Positions 43,857 through 55,950 of a stretch of DNA of 64,000 bases are shown piece by piece. This DNA is from Porodaedalea pini (taxonomy: Eukaryota; Basidiomycota; Agaricomycetes; Hymenochaetales; Hymenochaetaceae), in contig NBAY01000066.1 of assembly GCA_002794775.1 (NCBI GenBank), forward strand, positions 162,031 to 226,030, read 5' to 3'. The position numbers were made by a program, and so were the translations under genes. The notes under the pieces are model-generated. The model was not told the DNA's origin. It made no database searches and saw only the letters and a list, made by a program, of their open reading frames with translations. Every line of letters begins with the position of its first letter. Position 1 is the first letter of the stretch.

Positions 43857-45641
43857 GTGAATGAAGAGGACAAGTACAAACAGCTGTTCGTGAGGGGAAC
43901 TGGCAGACGCCAGCTGGACCTCCTCCTGAACATCAGATACAATGTGGAGAGTGAAGCAAAAGAGGTGGATGCACATGCCCTCATGGATTCGGGGTGTACA
44001 GGATCGTGCATTGACGTGAGGTTCATCAAATGGTATGGGTTGGAGACCAAACATTACATCAGACCCCTCGCGGTGCTCAATGCAGATGGCACGCACAACG
44101 AGGCTGGTTTGATTGAGAAATATGTTGATGTCGAGCTGATAATTGGACACCACAAGGAAAGAATTGTCCTTGCGGTAACATCCCTGGCATCGTCAAACAT
44201 CTTCCTTGGTTACAACTGGCTTCGACGACATAACCCAGAGGTTGACTGGAAAGTGGGTTTAATTGAATTCACCCGTTGCCCAGAAGAGTGCACAATCGAA
44301 AACGAGGCCGTGGAAGAAATGAGGAGGGTGAGAGAAGTGCAAATGGACAAGGCGTCCTGGCCTGCATATCTCAACGACTATGCCAACGTCTTCTTGGAGA
44401 AAGGATTCAAGAAGCTACCGGAACACCGCCCCTGGGACCACGTCATCGACCTGAAGCCTGACTTCAAGCCTAGCAACTGCAAGATCTATCCGTTGATGCC
44501 GACGGAACAACAGTCGCTAAAGGACTTCCTTGAAGAAAACCTGAAGTTGGGCCATATACAAAAGTCGATCTCACTGATGGCGTCGCCTTTCTTCTTCATC
44601 AAGAAGGCCGACAAGTCCCTATGCCCAATACAGGACTACCAGAAGCTTAATGAGAGAATGATCAAGAACAAGTACCCTCTCCCCCTCATTGACGAACTTG
44701 TCGACAAGGTCAAGAAGGCGAAGTTCATCACCAAACTTGACCTCCGATGGGGATACTACAATGTCCAGATCCATGAAGGCAACGAGTGGAAGGCAGCTTT
44801 TCACATGAATATGGGTCTCTTCGAGCCGACAGTCATGTTCTTTGGTCTTTGCAATGCACCCGTGACATTCCAGGCCTTTGTCAACCACATCTTCAAGGGA
44901 CTAATCTATGATAACTTGATCATCATCTACCTTGACGACATTCTCATCCTCTCTCAAACTCTTGAGGAACATATTGAGATGTTGAGGCGTGTCCTTCAGA
45001 TCTTGCGGGAAAACGGTCTATACCTGAAGCCAGAGAAGTGTGAGTTCGACGCCAAGGTCATGAAATACCTTGGCCACATTGTCGGTAATGGCGAAATCAA
45101 GGCTGACCTGGCGAAGATGGAAGCGATTGCAGACTGGCCAGTCCTGCGAAACCTCAAGCAGCTACAACAATTTCTCGGCATGGGCAACTGGCTGCAACGG
45201 TTCATCAAGGACTACAGCAAGGTGGTCCATCCACTAACGTCGCTAACAGGCAAGAAGGACTGGGTATGGGAGACCGAACAGCAAGAAGCATTCAAGGAGT
45301 TGAGACGATGTCTCTGCTCACCTCCAGTCCTGGCCATCGTGAACGATGAGGGCCCTTTCCGCGTCGAGGCGGACTCATCAAACTTTGCGCTTGGAGGTGT
45401 GTTGTTGCAAAAGCAGGAGGGCAAGTGGAGGGTAGTCACCTACAGGTCCAAAGCGCTCCTACCAGCAGAACGAAACTATGAGATCTATGACAAGGAGATG
45501 CTCACGATTGTTTCGGCACTCAAAGAGTGGAGACAGTACCTTCTTGGTGCCCATCACCGAATTGAGATCTGGTCTGATCACGCCAACCTCACCTACTTCA
45601 GGTTGGCACAAAAGCTGAGCTATCGACAAGCTCGCTGGTGG
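43857..45641 (+). pseudogene. pol: Protease-reverse transcriptase-RNase H, chromovirus 1
   Basis: An open frame of nearly 600 codons. The retropepsin active site ALMDSGCTGSCID is at about 43,980. The RT has SLMASPFFFIKKADKSLCPIQDYQKLN, TKLDLRWGYYNVQI and the catalytic YLDDILIL (about 44,930). RNase H has FRVEADSSNFALGGVLL, NYEIYDKEML and WSDHANLTYF with its acidic residues present. It copies element RNA into DNA inside the particle. The frame begins at a GTG and has no nearby ATG, as expected for a polyprotein continuation. At 45,642, after the codons for ARWW, a solo LTR interrupts it and adds a foreign tail. Confidence 0.93.
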
Positions 45642-46528
45642 TGTAGAGTACCGACGAGCGGCCAACCACTGCAGATCCCTCTAGAGGCCATCCGTTGCAT
45701 GTTCTGACAGCTATTGACACGTACCGGACTCAGAATGATTTGCCCGACGCGTACCAGACACAGGATGATATGCCTGACATCACATCAGCGGATCACTAGG
45801 GAGATCCCCCTGGCAATTCGGGACGTACCAGAAAGCTTATGTCATCGGAGTCAGTTGGGACACGTACCAGAGATCTGCCCGATGATGGATGACGACTCAC
45901 CGATTGGAGGATCTCAGTTCCGGTGGAGCTGTGATATGACCGGATGATGGACCAAGGCAAATGGGGAAGTTGTCGCATGGACAGGTTTTCTTTTGATTTT
46001 CTATGTTTCTCTTACATTCCAAATGTTTTCTCTCCGACGCTCTATGTTTCACCCGGTATGCACATTATACTCACTTTGGAATAATTTTCCTGTAGATAGA
46101 TCTCTTGCACCTTGTATTTAGGGACTTCCCTGTCGTAGGTAGCAAGGGAGGAAAATACTACCACAGAGTTCCCCTCAGATAGGGCAGCTTCTGTGCGTGC
46201 AGTTAGTCTCCGCAACAGTTAGTTTCGTGGCAATCTCGTCTTTGGTCTCATCTCTTGTCTCGCTCTCGCTCTAGTCTCTATTATCACTATCATCTCGTAC
46301 CGGAGTTGATATCTCGCTCATTCCGGCTCAGTACCAACACTTACATCAGGTCCAGAGCACCTTACAGTATTGACACGTACCGACATGTACTGACACGTAC
46401 CGATGCGTACTGACGTGTACCGAGATTTTTCCTGCACTCATACCGAGCTTATAATTACTTCATAACTCAACGGAAACACATCCCCAAATGAACTACCAAT
46501 CCTAAACAACCCATATACAGGATCTACA
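45642..46528 (+). mobile_element. Solo LTR of the third gypsy family
   Basis: 887 bp beginning TGTAGAG and ending GGATCTACA, like the LTR at 60,654-61,900. They share the GATAGATCT, CCTCAGATAGGG, ATCTCGTACCGG and TTGACACGTACCG blocks. It is flanked by GTGG (45,638-45,641) and GCGG (46,529-46,532), a 4-bp duplication with one transition. Removing it and one duplicate restores the pol frame across ARWW/TELEEFDFHLEH. It arose by insertion and later LTR-LTR recombination. Confidence 0.88.
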
Positions 46529-48131
46529 GCGGACAGAACTCGAGGAATTTGACTTCCACCTCGAGCACAAGTTGGGGAAGACGATGGGCAAAGCAGACTT
46601 ACTGTTGCGTAAGACCGGCTACGATGAAGGGAAGGATGATAACGACGGTGTCATGTTCATCAAGGAGAAGTGGCTGAATCGTGGAGTGGTGAGGACATCG
46701 CGTGATGAGGTGTTAAAACGAGTGGGTGAAGCGCAGAAGGCGCAGAACAAGTCAGAGAGGCCGACAGGAATGACAAAGGTTGATGGTTTGTGGTGGATGA
46801 AGGGCAAGGTATACGTCCTGTCGACGATCAAGGAATCGGTGTTACAGGAGTGTCATGACTCAGTATTGGCTGGGCATCCAGGAGCATCAAAGACGGTGGA
46901 ACTTGTCTGTCGAGACTTCTGGTGGGCGTCGATATTCTCCGACATCCGAGCATACGTCTGAGGATGTGATCGCTGTCAGCAAACAAAGGCTCTGAGAGCG
47001 TCGAGGTTGAGACCACTCCATCCGAATATGGTCCCCAAAGCCCCTTGGGAAATCGTCACGGTCGACCTCATCAGAGAGCTTCCAGAATCGAAGGGACACA
47101 ATGCGATTTGCATCTTTGTAGATAGATTCTCGAAGCAGATGCATGCGATTCCAATGACGACAAAGCTGTCAGCAGAAGGCATGGCTCAGTTGTACTGCGA
47201 CCACGTCTTCCGCCTCCACGGCCTACCCAAGAAGATTATCCATGACCGTGGCATGCAGTTCGACGTGTCGATGATGAAGGAACTATACAAACTCCTGCAC
47301 ATCAAAGGCAACCCGTCGACAGCATATCACCCGCAAACAGATGGACAGACAGAACACGTTAACCAAGAGCTTGAACAGTACCTTAGGCTCTTCGTTAACC
47401 ATCAGCAATTGGACTGGAAGGACTGGCTCCCTCTCACAGAGTTCGCATACAACAACCGTGAACACTCAGTGACAAAGATGTCTCCCTTCTACGCGAACAC
47501 AGGACGTCATCCTCTGAGCTTTGACACAGCACGGACTTCATCCACTAACATGTCAGCAGAAGAATTTGCAAAACACATCAAGGAGACTCATTGCATTGTG
47601 AAGGACAACCTGGTCAAGGCAGCTGATGACATGAAGCGCTACCATGACCAGACAGCAGGGGTATCAATGGAGTACCAGACCGGCAACAAGGTCTTCCTGG
47701 ATGGTTGGAACATCAGTACAGATGCACCGACAAAGAAGCTAGCAGACAAGTGGTACGGACCCTTCGAAATCATCGACAAGGTGGGCACGAGCACGTACAA
47801 GCTCAAACTCCCCAAGCGATGGAAGAAAGTCCACCCCATCTTCAACGAAGCCCTGTTGAAACCTGCCATTGAACCATCCTTCGAAAGCCAGAAACAACCT
47901 CCACTGCCACTGCCCGACATCGTTGACAACAAGGAAGAATACGAGGTTCAGGAAGTTATCAACTCACGTCTGCACCAAGGAAAACTACAGTACCTCGTCA
48001 AGTGGGTCAGATACAACAAACCGACTTGGCAGCCGGAGATGGACTTTGGCGAGAATGCAAAGGAGGTGATCATGGAGTTCTACCAGAAACACCCTGGTGC
48101 TTCTCGAAAACTCAACATTTCTTGCCAATGA
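46529..48131 (+). pseudogene. pol: Integrase and chromodomain, chromovirus 1
   Basis: Continues pol after the solo LTR: FDFHLEHKLGKTMGKADLL, then the HHCC zinc-binding part (HDSVLAGHPGASKTVEL...GCDRCQQTKA). A TGA at 46,962-46,964 lies just before GCDRCQ. The integrase core carries the DDE residues (VTVDLIRELP; HDRGMQFDVS; TDGQTEHVNQELEQYL). The C-terminus has a chromodomain, EEYEVQEVINSRLHQGKLQYLVKWVRY with TWQPEMDF, which directs integration to marked chromatin. The frame ends at 48,131. One nonsense codon is the only defect seen in this part. Confidence 0.93.
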
Positions 48132-48212
48132 CTCCGTCCACTCTTCATAGACACCGAGCCAGATGACCGTGACCTTGGTTGGTCGGGACGCCCAACCTTG
48201 AGGGGGGGGTAA

Positions 48213-48577
48213 TGTCAGGACTCAAACCTTTCCTTTCTTTTATTTTCCTTTTATCATTCCTTTCCTTTTAATCGCTCCTTTTCATTATATTTAATCATCT
48301 TTTTAATCATTTCCCACACCCCTTCCACCAGACCTTCATTCGTTCCATTCCAAGTTACATAAACTATACAGTACTTAGATAATCCAGTCTCACAATTGGT
48401 GTGAATAAAAGGTTTGAGGAACTCGCATGAACACTTGTTCTGCTTTTCCTCTTGCCTCCGCGACGATCTAGCCTGAGTATAGTGTGTCCCGAGTCCCTGC
48501 TCGAGTATAGCACGTCTCAGACGACAGTTAGCAGAGGCCTGCCCAGTCCAAGTCATCTCCCGGACTCCTGCCTAACA
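48213..48577 (+). repeat. 3' LTR of chromovirus 1
   Basis: 365 bp, same ends as the 5' LTR. A run of eight or more G just upstream (48,202-48,209) forms the polypurine tract. Confidence 0.95.
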
Positions 48578-48669
48578 GTAAGGCTTTTTCTGCCAAAATT
48601 ATATGAGCCCCACTAAACACTCTGTGATATACTCCTCCCTCGCGGAAAACCCTGGATTTTCCTGCTGTG
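48578..48669. mobile_element. Right remnant of outer palindromic element
   Basis: After the GTAAG duplicate, the sequence is the inverted partner of 40,891-40,947 and then of 30,100-30,142 (CTCC..GGAAAACCC.GGATTTTCCTGC). This proves that the two large insertions split one element. Confidence 0.8.
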
Positions 48670-48680
48670 CAAATCATTCC

Positions 48681-49159
48681 ATCCCCCTTTCTGATGTAAG
48701 CCACGCCAAGTGTAAACTTTATTTGTAATACATCAAGTGGCGGCATTGCAAATTATTTCCCATGGTTCGTCACACTGAGTCACAGCCTGCCTATTAGAGA
48801 AAGACAGTGCCATAGCTAACATCTCGTAGCTCTAGCTTTGCTTCTGGTGGCATCTATGGCACTCTTTTCTCAAATTACTGATATACAAGATCTTAATTAT
48901 ACATTACTGTAAATTCCTGATATTTCTGATAAATAAAATGCAAAAAAATGTGCAAAGAATACTACAAACTTGAACAGATCCAAATTGGTAATGATGGATC
49001 TGCATGATAAGAGATGCGTGTCTGATGCTGTCATCTTGTTTCCTGCCACCATGACAGACAACTCACTGCCTCAGTTGCTGCAGCTGCTCACTCTTGCAGC
49101 ACCTATCTTGCTTGCTGATACTGCTCAACCTCCTCCTGGACTGTTACCTCCCTCTCAAG
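48681..49159. other. No gene recognised
   Basis: About 480 bases between the outer palindromic element and chromovirus 2; if the outer element was inserted here, this was originally adjacent to the PRP8 fragment end at 30,077. Only short frames. Confidence 0.4.
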
Positions 49160-49164
49160 TAACT

Positions 49165-49537
49165 TGTCAGCGATAGACTACAGATACACAAGAGGTAACC
49201 AGGTCACATGGAACTCAGTCAAAGGAGAGGAGGAGAGAGAGAGAGCAGTGAGCCAGGAGAGCTGACACAGCGCAAGGAGGAGAGACAGCTTCTGGACATA
49301 GCCAGGTAGAATTGACCAGGTTGAAACTAAGCGATAAATACAGGAGGACTGCCTACTTATATATCCTTCAGAGGCTGCACACAGACTAGGGAACTAGATG
49401 CTATATACAGATATATGAAAGAACATTATGGAATGTCATAGAACAATGGCGTCATAGGGTCAGTCAGCGAGTAAGGATAATGTAAGAAGGATCATAATGA
49501 ATAGGGAGTAAGCAAGAATAAGCATGATTAGTAATAC

Positions 49538-49568
<31 letters not shown>

Positions 49569-49614
49569 AGGGAAAGTGATAAAAGAATGAAATAATTAAA
49601 AAATGTCTATGACA
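49165..49614 (-). repeat. 3' LTR of chromovirus 2
   Basis: 450 bp (plus strand TGTCAGCG...CTATGACA), with six ATAAG units near the end. Confidence 0.93.
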
Positions 49615-49626
49615 TGACCCTCTCCT

Positions 49627-49978
49627 TCAAGGCAAGTGTTCCAATCGCCCATGTTCCCTACCCTGAAACTTACCAGCCCACCACTGTGCCACTCCTTCCT
49701 GTCTCTCAGGCTCTGTCATCTCAAATATGGGTCGGAACTTTAGTTGTGACATTTCTAAAGTGTTGAGGATATGAGGAGCACTTGGAGTTGACTTATGAAA
49801 TTCGTTGATGGCCTTTTGAGAGTTCGTCAAATTCTCAATCGGTTCCCAGGTGCACTCTTTGTTCGGGTACCCTTTCCAGTGTACGAGGTATTTGAGCTTT
49901 TCTCGCACTAGCTTGGAGTCAACAACCTTTTCGACCTCATATTCTGGCACATTGTCAATGATCTCAGGTGGGGGTGGA
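49627..49978 (-). pseudogene. pol: Chromodomain end of chromovirus 2 pol
   Basis: Reads PPPPPEIIDN, then VPEYEVEKVVDSKLVREKLKYLVHWKGYPNKECTWEPIENL, a textbook chromodomain with the aromatic cage residues. It ends near the 3' LTR. It is separated from its integrase by the 2.2 kb insert. Confidence 0.9.
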
Positions 49979-49984
49979 GGATCT

Positions 49985-52170
49985 CATTTTTGTGATGTAC
50001 CAGCTCTGGAGCTCCCGGCTTCACCAGGAACTCCACTGGCCATCAATCTGAGTTTTTTAGGCATTGCTTAATCTGAGTTTTTTTTGGTTCTTCAGACTTA
50101 ATTAATGCAATTTCTCATCTTAAAAGCTATACCTATTCAAAGTTCCTTGCTGGCCATTAGTCTAAGCTCTTAGAACAATGCTTCATCTTAGTTCACATGA
50201 TTCTTCAATTGCAAAACTATATATCTCACATACATATGCTTGAAAGCAATCTGAATTTTTATTATATGATATTCTATTTACAACAAAACCTCACTAAGTA
50301 CAATATTGGTTGTTGAGAACTTAAAGATAGAATAAGTCTCCTTCAATGGAGAGACATAGTGCATAATACCTGCTTCTCATATCTTCATTTAAAATAGAAA
50401 AAAATATTCTTTACACAATATAGATATGTTAGGACACCTTATATAATATTTATAAAAGGCTATAGGTATAGGCCTGCTAGAGTATTCTTACTACTTCTAA
50501 CATGCTGTTGACTTCCTATACATCATGACTTAACTCTGATGTATTGAGTGTCTGACATTCCAAGACACAAACTCTGAAACACAACTATGTAGCTGTACCA
50601 CAATTATGAGGAGTCCAAGTCTGAGACTCAGTGGCAGCTTCAGACCCTTGGAGTCTGGCACATTATGTTCAGTTCATGCCATTTTTACATTCTCTTTACT
50701 GCCCAACTCATCCAAAGCTTATATGCACTTATACTGAGTTGTGCTATGTATACTCTGGCATGAGCCAGGCTAATAGTTTACATGTTCTGAGAGTAATTTT
50801 CAATGGACTCCAACTGGTTGGTTTTCTACTGAAATTTATTTTATAATACACATGGAGAAGATAGCAGAATATTTTTCTAATTGACTTATTTTATTCAGCA
50901 TTTTTCCTAACTTTTTCATATGAGGAATAAGTTGTTTGAGCTCAAAGTATAAAATTGATTGTAGATGATTTGCATGCTGCTGCTTTGAAGTTACTGCTTC
51001 TAGCCATCAAAATTTCAAGAGAAGAGCAATAAATAATTAAACTATTTTTCCCCTAATTTTTATGAATTTTTTTCATATTTTTTTTTTTCAATTTTTTTAT
51101 AGCCATTTTCATAAGTCCTGCAACACGTGCATGTCACGTGAAGTGAGCCATGTCAGAGCCAAAGTGTCAAAAAATTAGAATGAATGCCTATTTTCTCTGT
51201 GAATTCTGCACAGAACCTACTCATTAAGTACTCAAAAAAAAGGCATGGTTCTCAGGAGAAGAAATATGTAAAATAGGGAGCAATAAATTGACTGTGTAGG
51301 CAGGTAGAGATCAAACAAGTGCAGCTGGTCTGTTCTCTCACCCATTTCCACTGAGATTCAAAAATTATGGCTCCCCTACATCTACCTATAAAATTCTTTC
51401 CTGTGTCTGTAAATTAAGTATATGACTATATCAACATCTCCTGAAAGTTTGAAGCCAATCCATTCAGTATTCATGGTCCAGCAGCAAGATTTGTATTCTA
51501 CACTGCAAGATCTGTTGTGAGAAAAGGAGGGTGGAAAGAGCTTGAAGTGGAACACAAATCTTGCTGCTGGACCATGAATACTGAATGGATTGGCTTCAAA
51601 CTTTCAGGAGATGTTGATATAGTCATATACTTAATTTACAGACACAGGAAAGAATTTTATAGGTAGATGTAGGGGAGCCATAATTTTTGAATCTCAGTGG
51701 AAATGGGTGAGAGAACAGACCAGCTGCACTTGTTTGATCTCTACCTGCCTACACAGTCAATTTATTGCTCCCTATTTTACATATTTCTTCTCCTGAGAAC
51801 CATGCCTTTTTTTTGAGTACTTAATGAGCAGGTTCTGTGTAGAATTCACAGAGAAAATAGACATTCATTCTAATTTTTTGACACTTTGGCTCTGATGTGG
51901 CTCACTTCATGTGACATGCATGTGTTGCAGGACTTATGAAAAAGGCTGTAATAGGGGAAATGAGTTGATTGAGCCTACACAGTGGTCTGCTCATGGATGT
52001 GTGCCCATAGGCAGACATCATGTGATGATCTGCATGCTGCCGCTTTGAGCCATCAAAATCTTCGGAGCTGACCAGAGCATGTGATGACTGAAGAAGGAAA
52101 AAAGAAGCATCAAAACATTAAAAGTCCGAATTTAGTCAGCATGTGGCTGTGTCAAAAGTAGGGGGTTGCA
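49985..52170. mobile_element. 2.2 kb insert with large foldback
   Basis: Interrupts pol between KPQYP (integrase end, 52,185) and PPPPPEIIDN (49,975). AT-rich with no recognised gene. It holds a palindrome with arms 51,099-51,494 and 51,554-51,952 separated by about 59 bp. A short direct repeat (GATGAT.TGCATGCTGC) lies outside the arms at about 50,965 and 52,023. Exact ends and target duplication were not resolved. Confidence 0.75.
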
Positions 52171-52171
52171 T

Positions 52172-53257
52172 TTAATAATAAGGATACTGCGGCTTGTTGT
52201 ACAGGGAGAAGAGTACTTCATTGAAAACCAGATAGACTTTCTTCCATGTACGTGGAAGTTTAAGCCTATATGCTGATGTACTGATTTTCTTTTCAATGAT
52301 GAAAGGCCCATAGTGTTTGTCTCCCAACTTCTTCATAGGATGATCTGTCTTTAAGTGAGTTCCTTCGAGCATAACCTTATCCCCAGGTTTATACTCAATG
52401 GATTCTCCCTTTGTCCTGTTGTAGAAGCGTTTCATGGTTTCAGCCGCATGTTTCAATGCTGATTTGGTCTCCTCTCTGATCTTGGCCATTTGGTCAGCAA
52501 ACTGCTTAGCAGATTCATTGGTCAATTCACATCTGAGATTTGTGCCCTTGTACAGGTGCCTCCCATGGTTGACAAAGAAGGGTCATGATCCTGTTGACAT
52601 TTGTTCCTTGTTGTTGTACACAAATTCTGCTAGTGCCAGCCATTCTGCCCAGTCCAACTGATGGTGGTTAACAAAGAGATGAAGGTACTGTTCAATCTCT
52701 TGGTTTATCCATTCTGTCTGACCATCCATCTGTGGGTGATATGCCATTGACGGGTTTCCCTTGATGCCCAATAATTGGTATAGTTCGTTCATGAACTTGG
52801 ACTCAAACTGTGATCCTCTGTCATGAATAAACTTGCCCAGTATGCCATGTAGCCTGAAGACATGGTCTCGGTAAAGCCTCGCTATTCCTTGCAATGTTAC
52901 ACTCACAGAGGTAGGGATTGCATGCACCTGTTTACTGAACCTGTCAATGAAGACACAAATCGCATTATGCCCATTGGACTCGGGGAGTTCACTGATCAGG
53001 TCTGCCATGACAATTTCCCAAGGACCTTTTGGGATTTCATTCAGATTCAGAGAATTATGTGGTTTTGCTTGGTGTGCCTTGGTACGTTGGCATGCGTCAC
53101 ATCCCTCAACATACATTTGAACATCTCGCTGGATTCCTGGCCACCAGTAGTTGCACGTGATCAACTTATGGGTCTTATAGCGTCCTGGGTGTCCTGCGAG
53201 TGTGCTGTCATGATGGTTTTGAATGATGTCTTCTTGGAGTTTTTGGTCTTTTGGCAC
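52172..53257 (-). pseudogene. pol: Integrase of chromovirus 2
   Basis: Minus strand: the HHCC module HHDSTLAGHPGRYKTHKLI with EGCDACQRTKAHQ, then the DDE core (VMADLISELPE; HDRGSQFESKF; MDGQTEWINQEIEQYL). A frameshift or stop follows near 52,590, then RFYNRTKGESIEYKPGDKVML and KLPRTWKKVYLVFNEVLF. The core residues are kept, but it is split into two frames. Confidence 0.9.
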
Positions 53258-53559
53258 ATAGATCCTGCCCTTTCACATCAGCAAACCTTCTTCTTCCTCA
53301 TTCCACTCTCATTCCTTCCACTCTAATGCCTTCACAACTGCTCTATCCCTGTTGTTTCGTGCCCTTTTAATTTGTTTAACAAAGTCTGTATCCAGTGCTT
53401 TTAGCAGTGTTTTGTTTATGAATAGGTCCGGCTTGAGCAAAATGATGTCAATATTGTCATTCTCCCCCCTCTCATGGTCCACTCATCTCAAGAGGAGGTC
53501 AGCCTTAGTCATCAGGGCACCTAGTTTATGGAACAGTTTGAAGTCATAGTCTGCTAACT

Positions 53560-54952
53560 CCTGTAGCTATCTCGCTTGTTGGTGGTTAATCTTCTGGGGT
53601 TTTTGGAAATACTGGAGGTTGAGGTGGTCCAACCAGATTTTGAAAGTCTGTGTTGCTCCTAGAAGATATTGTCGCCAGTCATCTAATGCACACATGATCG
53701 CAAACATCTCTTTGTCATAGATTTTGTAGTTGCGCTCTGCTTGGCTAAGTGCTTGCGATCAGTATGCAATTGGATGCCACTTTCCATCAATGAGTTGAGA
53801 CAGAATGGCGCCATTAGCAAAATGCAACAAATTGGCCTCCACCCAAAATTGATCATCATCAGTAGGCACTGCGAGTATGGGTTCCTCACAGAGCTTCTGC
53901 TTTAGATGTTCAAAGGCCTCCTGTTGCTCCACCTCCCACTTCCACTCTACATCTCCGGTCAATACTGTCAGGGGCTTTGTGTAGTGACTGAACGCTAGGA
54001 TAAAGCGGCAGTAGTAGTTGCAGAACCCAAGGAAAGACTATAGTTCTTTCTTATTCTTAGGGACTGGCCAATCTTTTACACCTGCCACTTTGGCTGGATC
54101 CATACAAATCTGTCCGTTGCCAAGGATATGCCCAAGATAGTTCACGGTCTCTTGAGTGAAGCTGCACTTTTCTGGCTTTAAGAACAACTTGTTTGCTCGC
54201 AACACTTCTAGAACTTGTCGGACGAGTTTGTCATGATGTTTGTGAGTTCATGCAAAGATCAGAATGTCATCCATATAGACTATGACGTGTCTATCATTGA
54301 TGAGTTCTTAGAAGATCTCGTTCATGAATCCTTGAAAGGTTGCCGGTGAGTTTGTGAGACCGAAGAACATGACCATTGGTTCAAATAGACCGCAGTTTGT
54401 CCTGAAGGTGGCTTTATGCTCATCACCCTCTCGAATCCAAATGTTATTGTAACCCCATTGTATGTCAAGTTTTGTGAAGAATTTCGCCTGCTTTGTCTTG
54501 TCAATGAGTTCTTGGATTAGCGGTAACAGGTATTTGTTCTTAACTGTCATGTCATTGAGCTTGTGATAATCCTGTACAGGGCGAAGCTTGCCATCCTTCT
54601 TTTTGATGAAGAAGAAGGGGGATGCCATCTCAGATTGAGAGTTGCGAATATGGCCAGTTTCTAGGTTTTCGGTGAGGAATTTGTTGAGTGCTACCTGTTC
54701 TGATGAGCTGAGCAGGTAGATTTTACAGTCAGAGAGCTTCGAACTTGGTTTGAGTTCAATAGTGTGATCCCAAGGGTATCTCTCTAGTAATTGATCGAAT
54801 TTCTGTTCACTGAATACGTCCACAAACTCTTTTACATAGTCTGGGACTTCTTCAAGCACCTGTTGCCTGACCTTCAGTGCTTTCCTTGGATCGGACTTAA
54901 TGAATCTGTCCCAATTGAAGAGAAAGAGCTGATCACCATCTTCAAGTTTCAC
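53560..54952 (-). pseudogene. pol: Reverse transcriptase-RNase H of chromovirus 2
   Basis: RT blocks: SEMASPFFFIKKKDGKLRPVQDY, FFTKLDIQWGYNNIWI and the catalytic VYMDDILIF (about 54,260). Stops follow immediately after ILIFA and elsewhere (for example at about 54,040). RNase H: DDQFWVEANLLHFANGAILSQ, RNYKIYDKEMFAIMCAL and WLDHLNLQYF. In these the first and last catalytic acids are partly altered (EAN for EAD). Many nonsense codons are of the CAA/CGA to TAA/TGA type. Confidence 0.9.
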
Positions 54953-55024
54953 CAGATCAAGGTTTTTGTTGGGATCTGCGTCAATGTCCTCTAGACCACA
55001 GATATAGCCACATACATTAGGGCA

Positions 55025-55519
55025 TCAATCAAATTTGATTGTAGACTTTTGCCAGTCGATGTTGGGATTGTGCAGCTTTAACCATTTGTGTCCAATGAAC
55101 ACATCTGTTTTCCCTAGATCTGTAACTGCAAAGTGGATACACTCTGAATGATCCTTAATCATCATGCACATTTCCACAAATTCTGTGATCAAACTGTCCT
55201 TATTGAGTGTGCCGTCAGCATTATAAACTCGGATTGGGATGGGTGTCTTTTTTGTCCTGATCTGATGTTTTTCGATGAAGGATTGGTTGATACATGAGCC
55301 CGTGCAGCCACTGTCCAGTAACGCATCTACCTTGAACTGACTACCGGTGTTGGTCATTTGAAGGAGAATTGGTACCATGAGCTGTTGCCCCCGAGACCCT
55401 CTTATGAACTGTTTCGGACCCCTCAGGTCCCTAACAGCTGCCACAGCATCTGATTCTTCTAGTGCAATGATCTGATGCACTGTCTCTTCATTTGCTTCAG
55501 CATGCCTCTGCTGTTTCAT
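55025..55519 (-). pseudogene. pol: Retropepsin of chromovirus 2
   Basis: Contains VDALLDSGCTGSCINQSFIE (active-site DSG) followed by YNADGTLNKDSLITEF and the C-terminal FIGHKWLKLHNPNIDW, the usual protease of this gypsy group. A stop at 55,025 separates it from RT. Confidence 0.88.
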
Positions 55520-55950
55520 TCACACTTGGAGGGTTGTCAAAGCATTTTTGAGTTTATCCTCCTTGAGATGCCGTACAACCCATGGTGCAGTAAAGAGGAT
55601 AGGATGGTCTCTTCAGGATTTCCTCTCAGCTTGTTTCAATGAGTTTTCATTTTTCACGGATTTTGGTTCAGTTCTGGCCAAGGAAGAAATAGAATTAAAA
55701 GTTTGGGAAAAGGATTTTACATGATTTTCAGATGCAGAAATGGAACTGTATGACAAGATGGGAATATTGTTACATGCCAGCATATCTATACTACTGACTA
55801 CTGGTACAGGAATAGAAGGAGTATTTTTGCGAGTGACATTATTTTTTACATTTTTTTGTGTTTTATCTACTTTATTTACTGAGTCCATAGAATTATCAAA
55901 ATTGGCCATTTGAAAAACCAAAACTGAACCTATCCCAGTCAGTGCTGTGT

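Larger units (their letters stand above)
41560..48582 (+). mobile_element. Ty3/gypsy chromovirus 1 with TSD GTAAG
   Basis: Complete LTR element: 5' LTR 41,565-41,929, 3' LTR 48,213-48,577, flanked by GTAAG at 41,560-41,564 and 48,578-48,582. Both LTRs are 365 bp, begin TGTCAGGACTC and end CCTAACA. By eye they differ at about 13 sites, all transitions. A purine-rich tract (GAGGGGGGGG) precedes the 3' LTR. Internal order is gag, protease-RT-RNase H, integrase, chromodomain, so it belongs to the chromoviruses. It is inactive: a TGA in integrase, stops in the zinc-knuckle region and a solo LTR in pol. The leader 41,930-42,642 holds no gene. Confidence 0.95.

Noticed and set aside
48254..48556. 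100-codon minus frame
   Set aside because: Falls entirely inside the 3' LTR of chromovirus 1.
48528..48746. Minus-strand frame beginning MPPLDVLQ as a PRP8 upstream exon
   Set aside because: It does not match the PRP8 sequence expected before NVDAFQ, and it crosses from flanking DNA into transposon ends.
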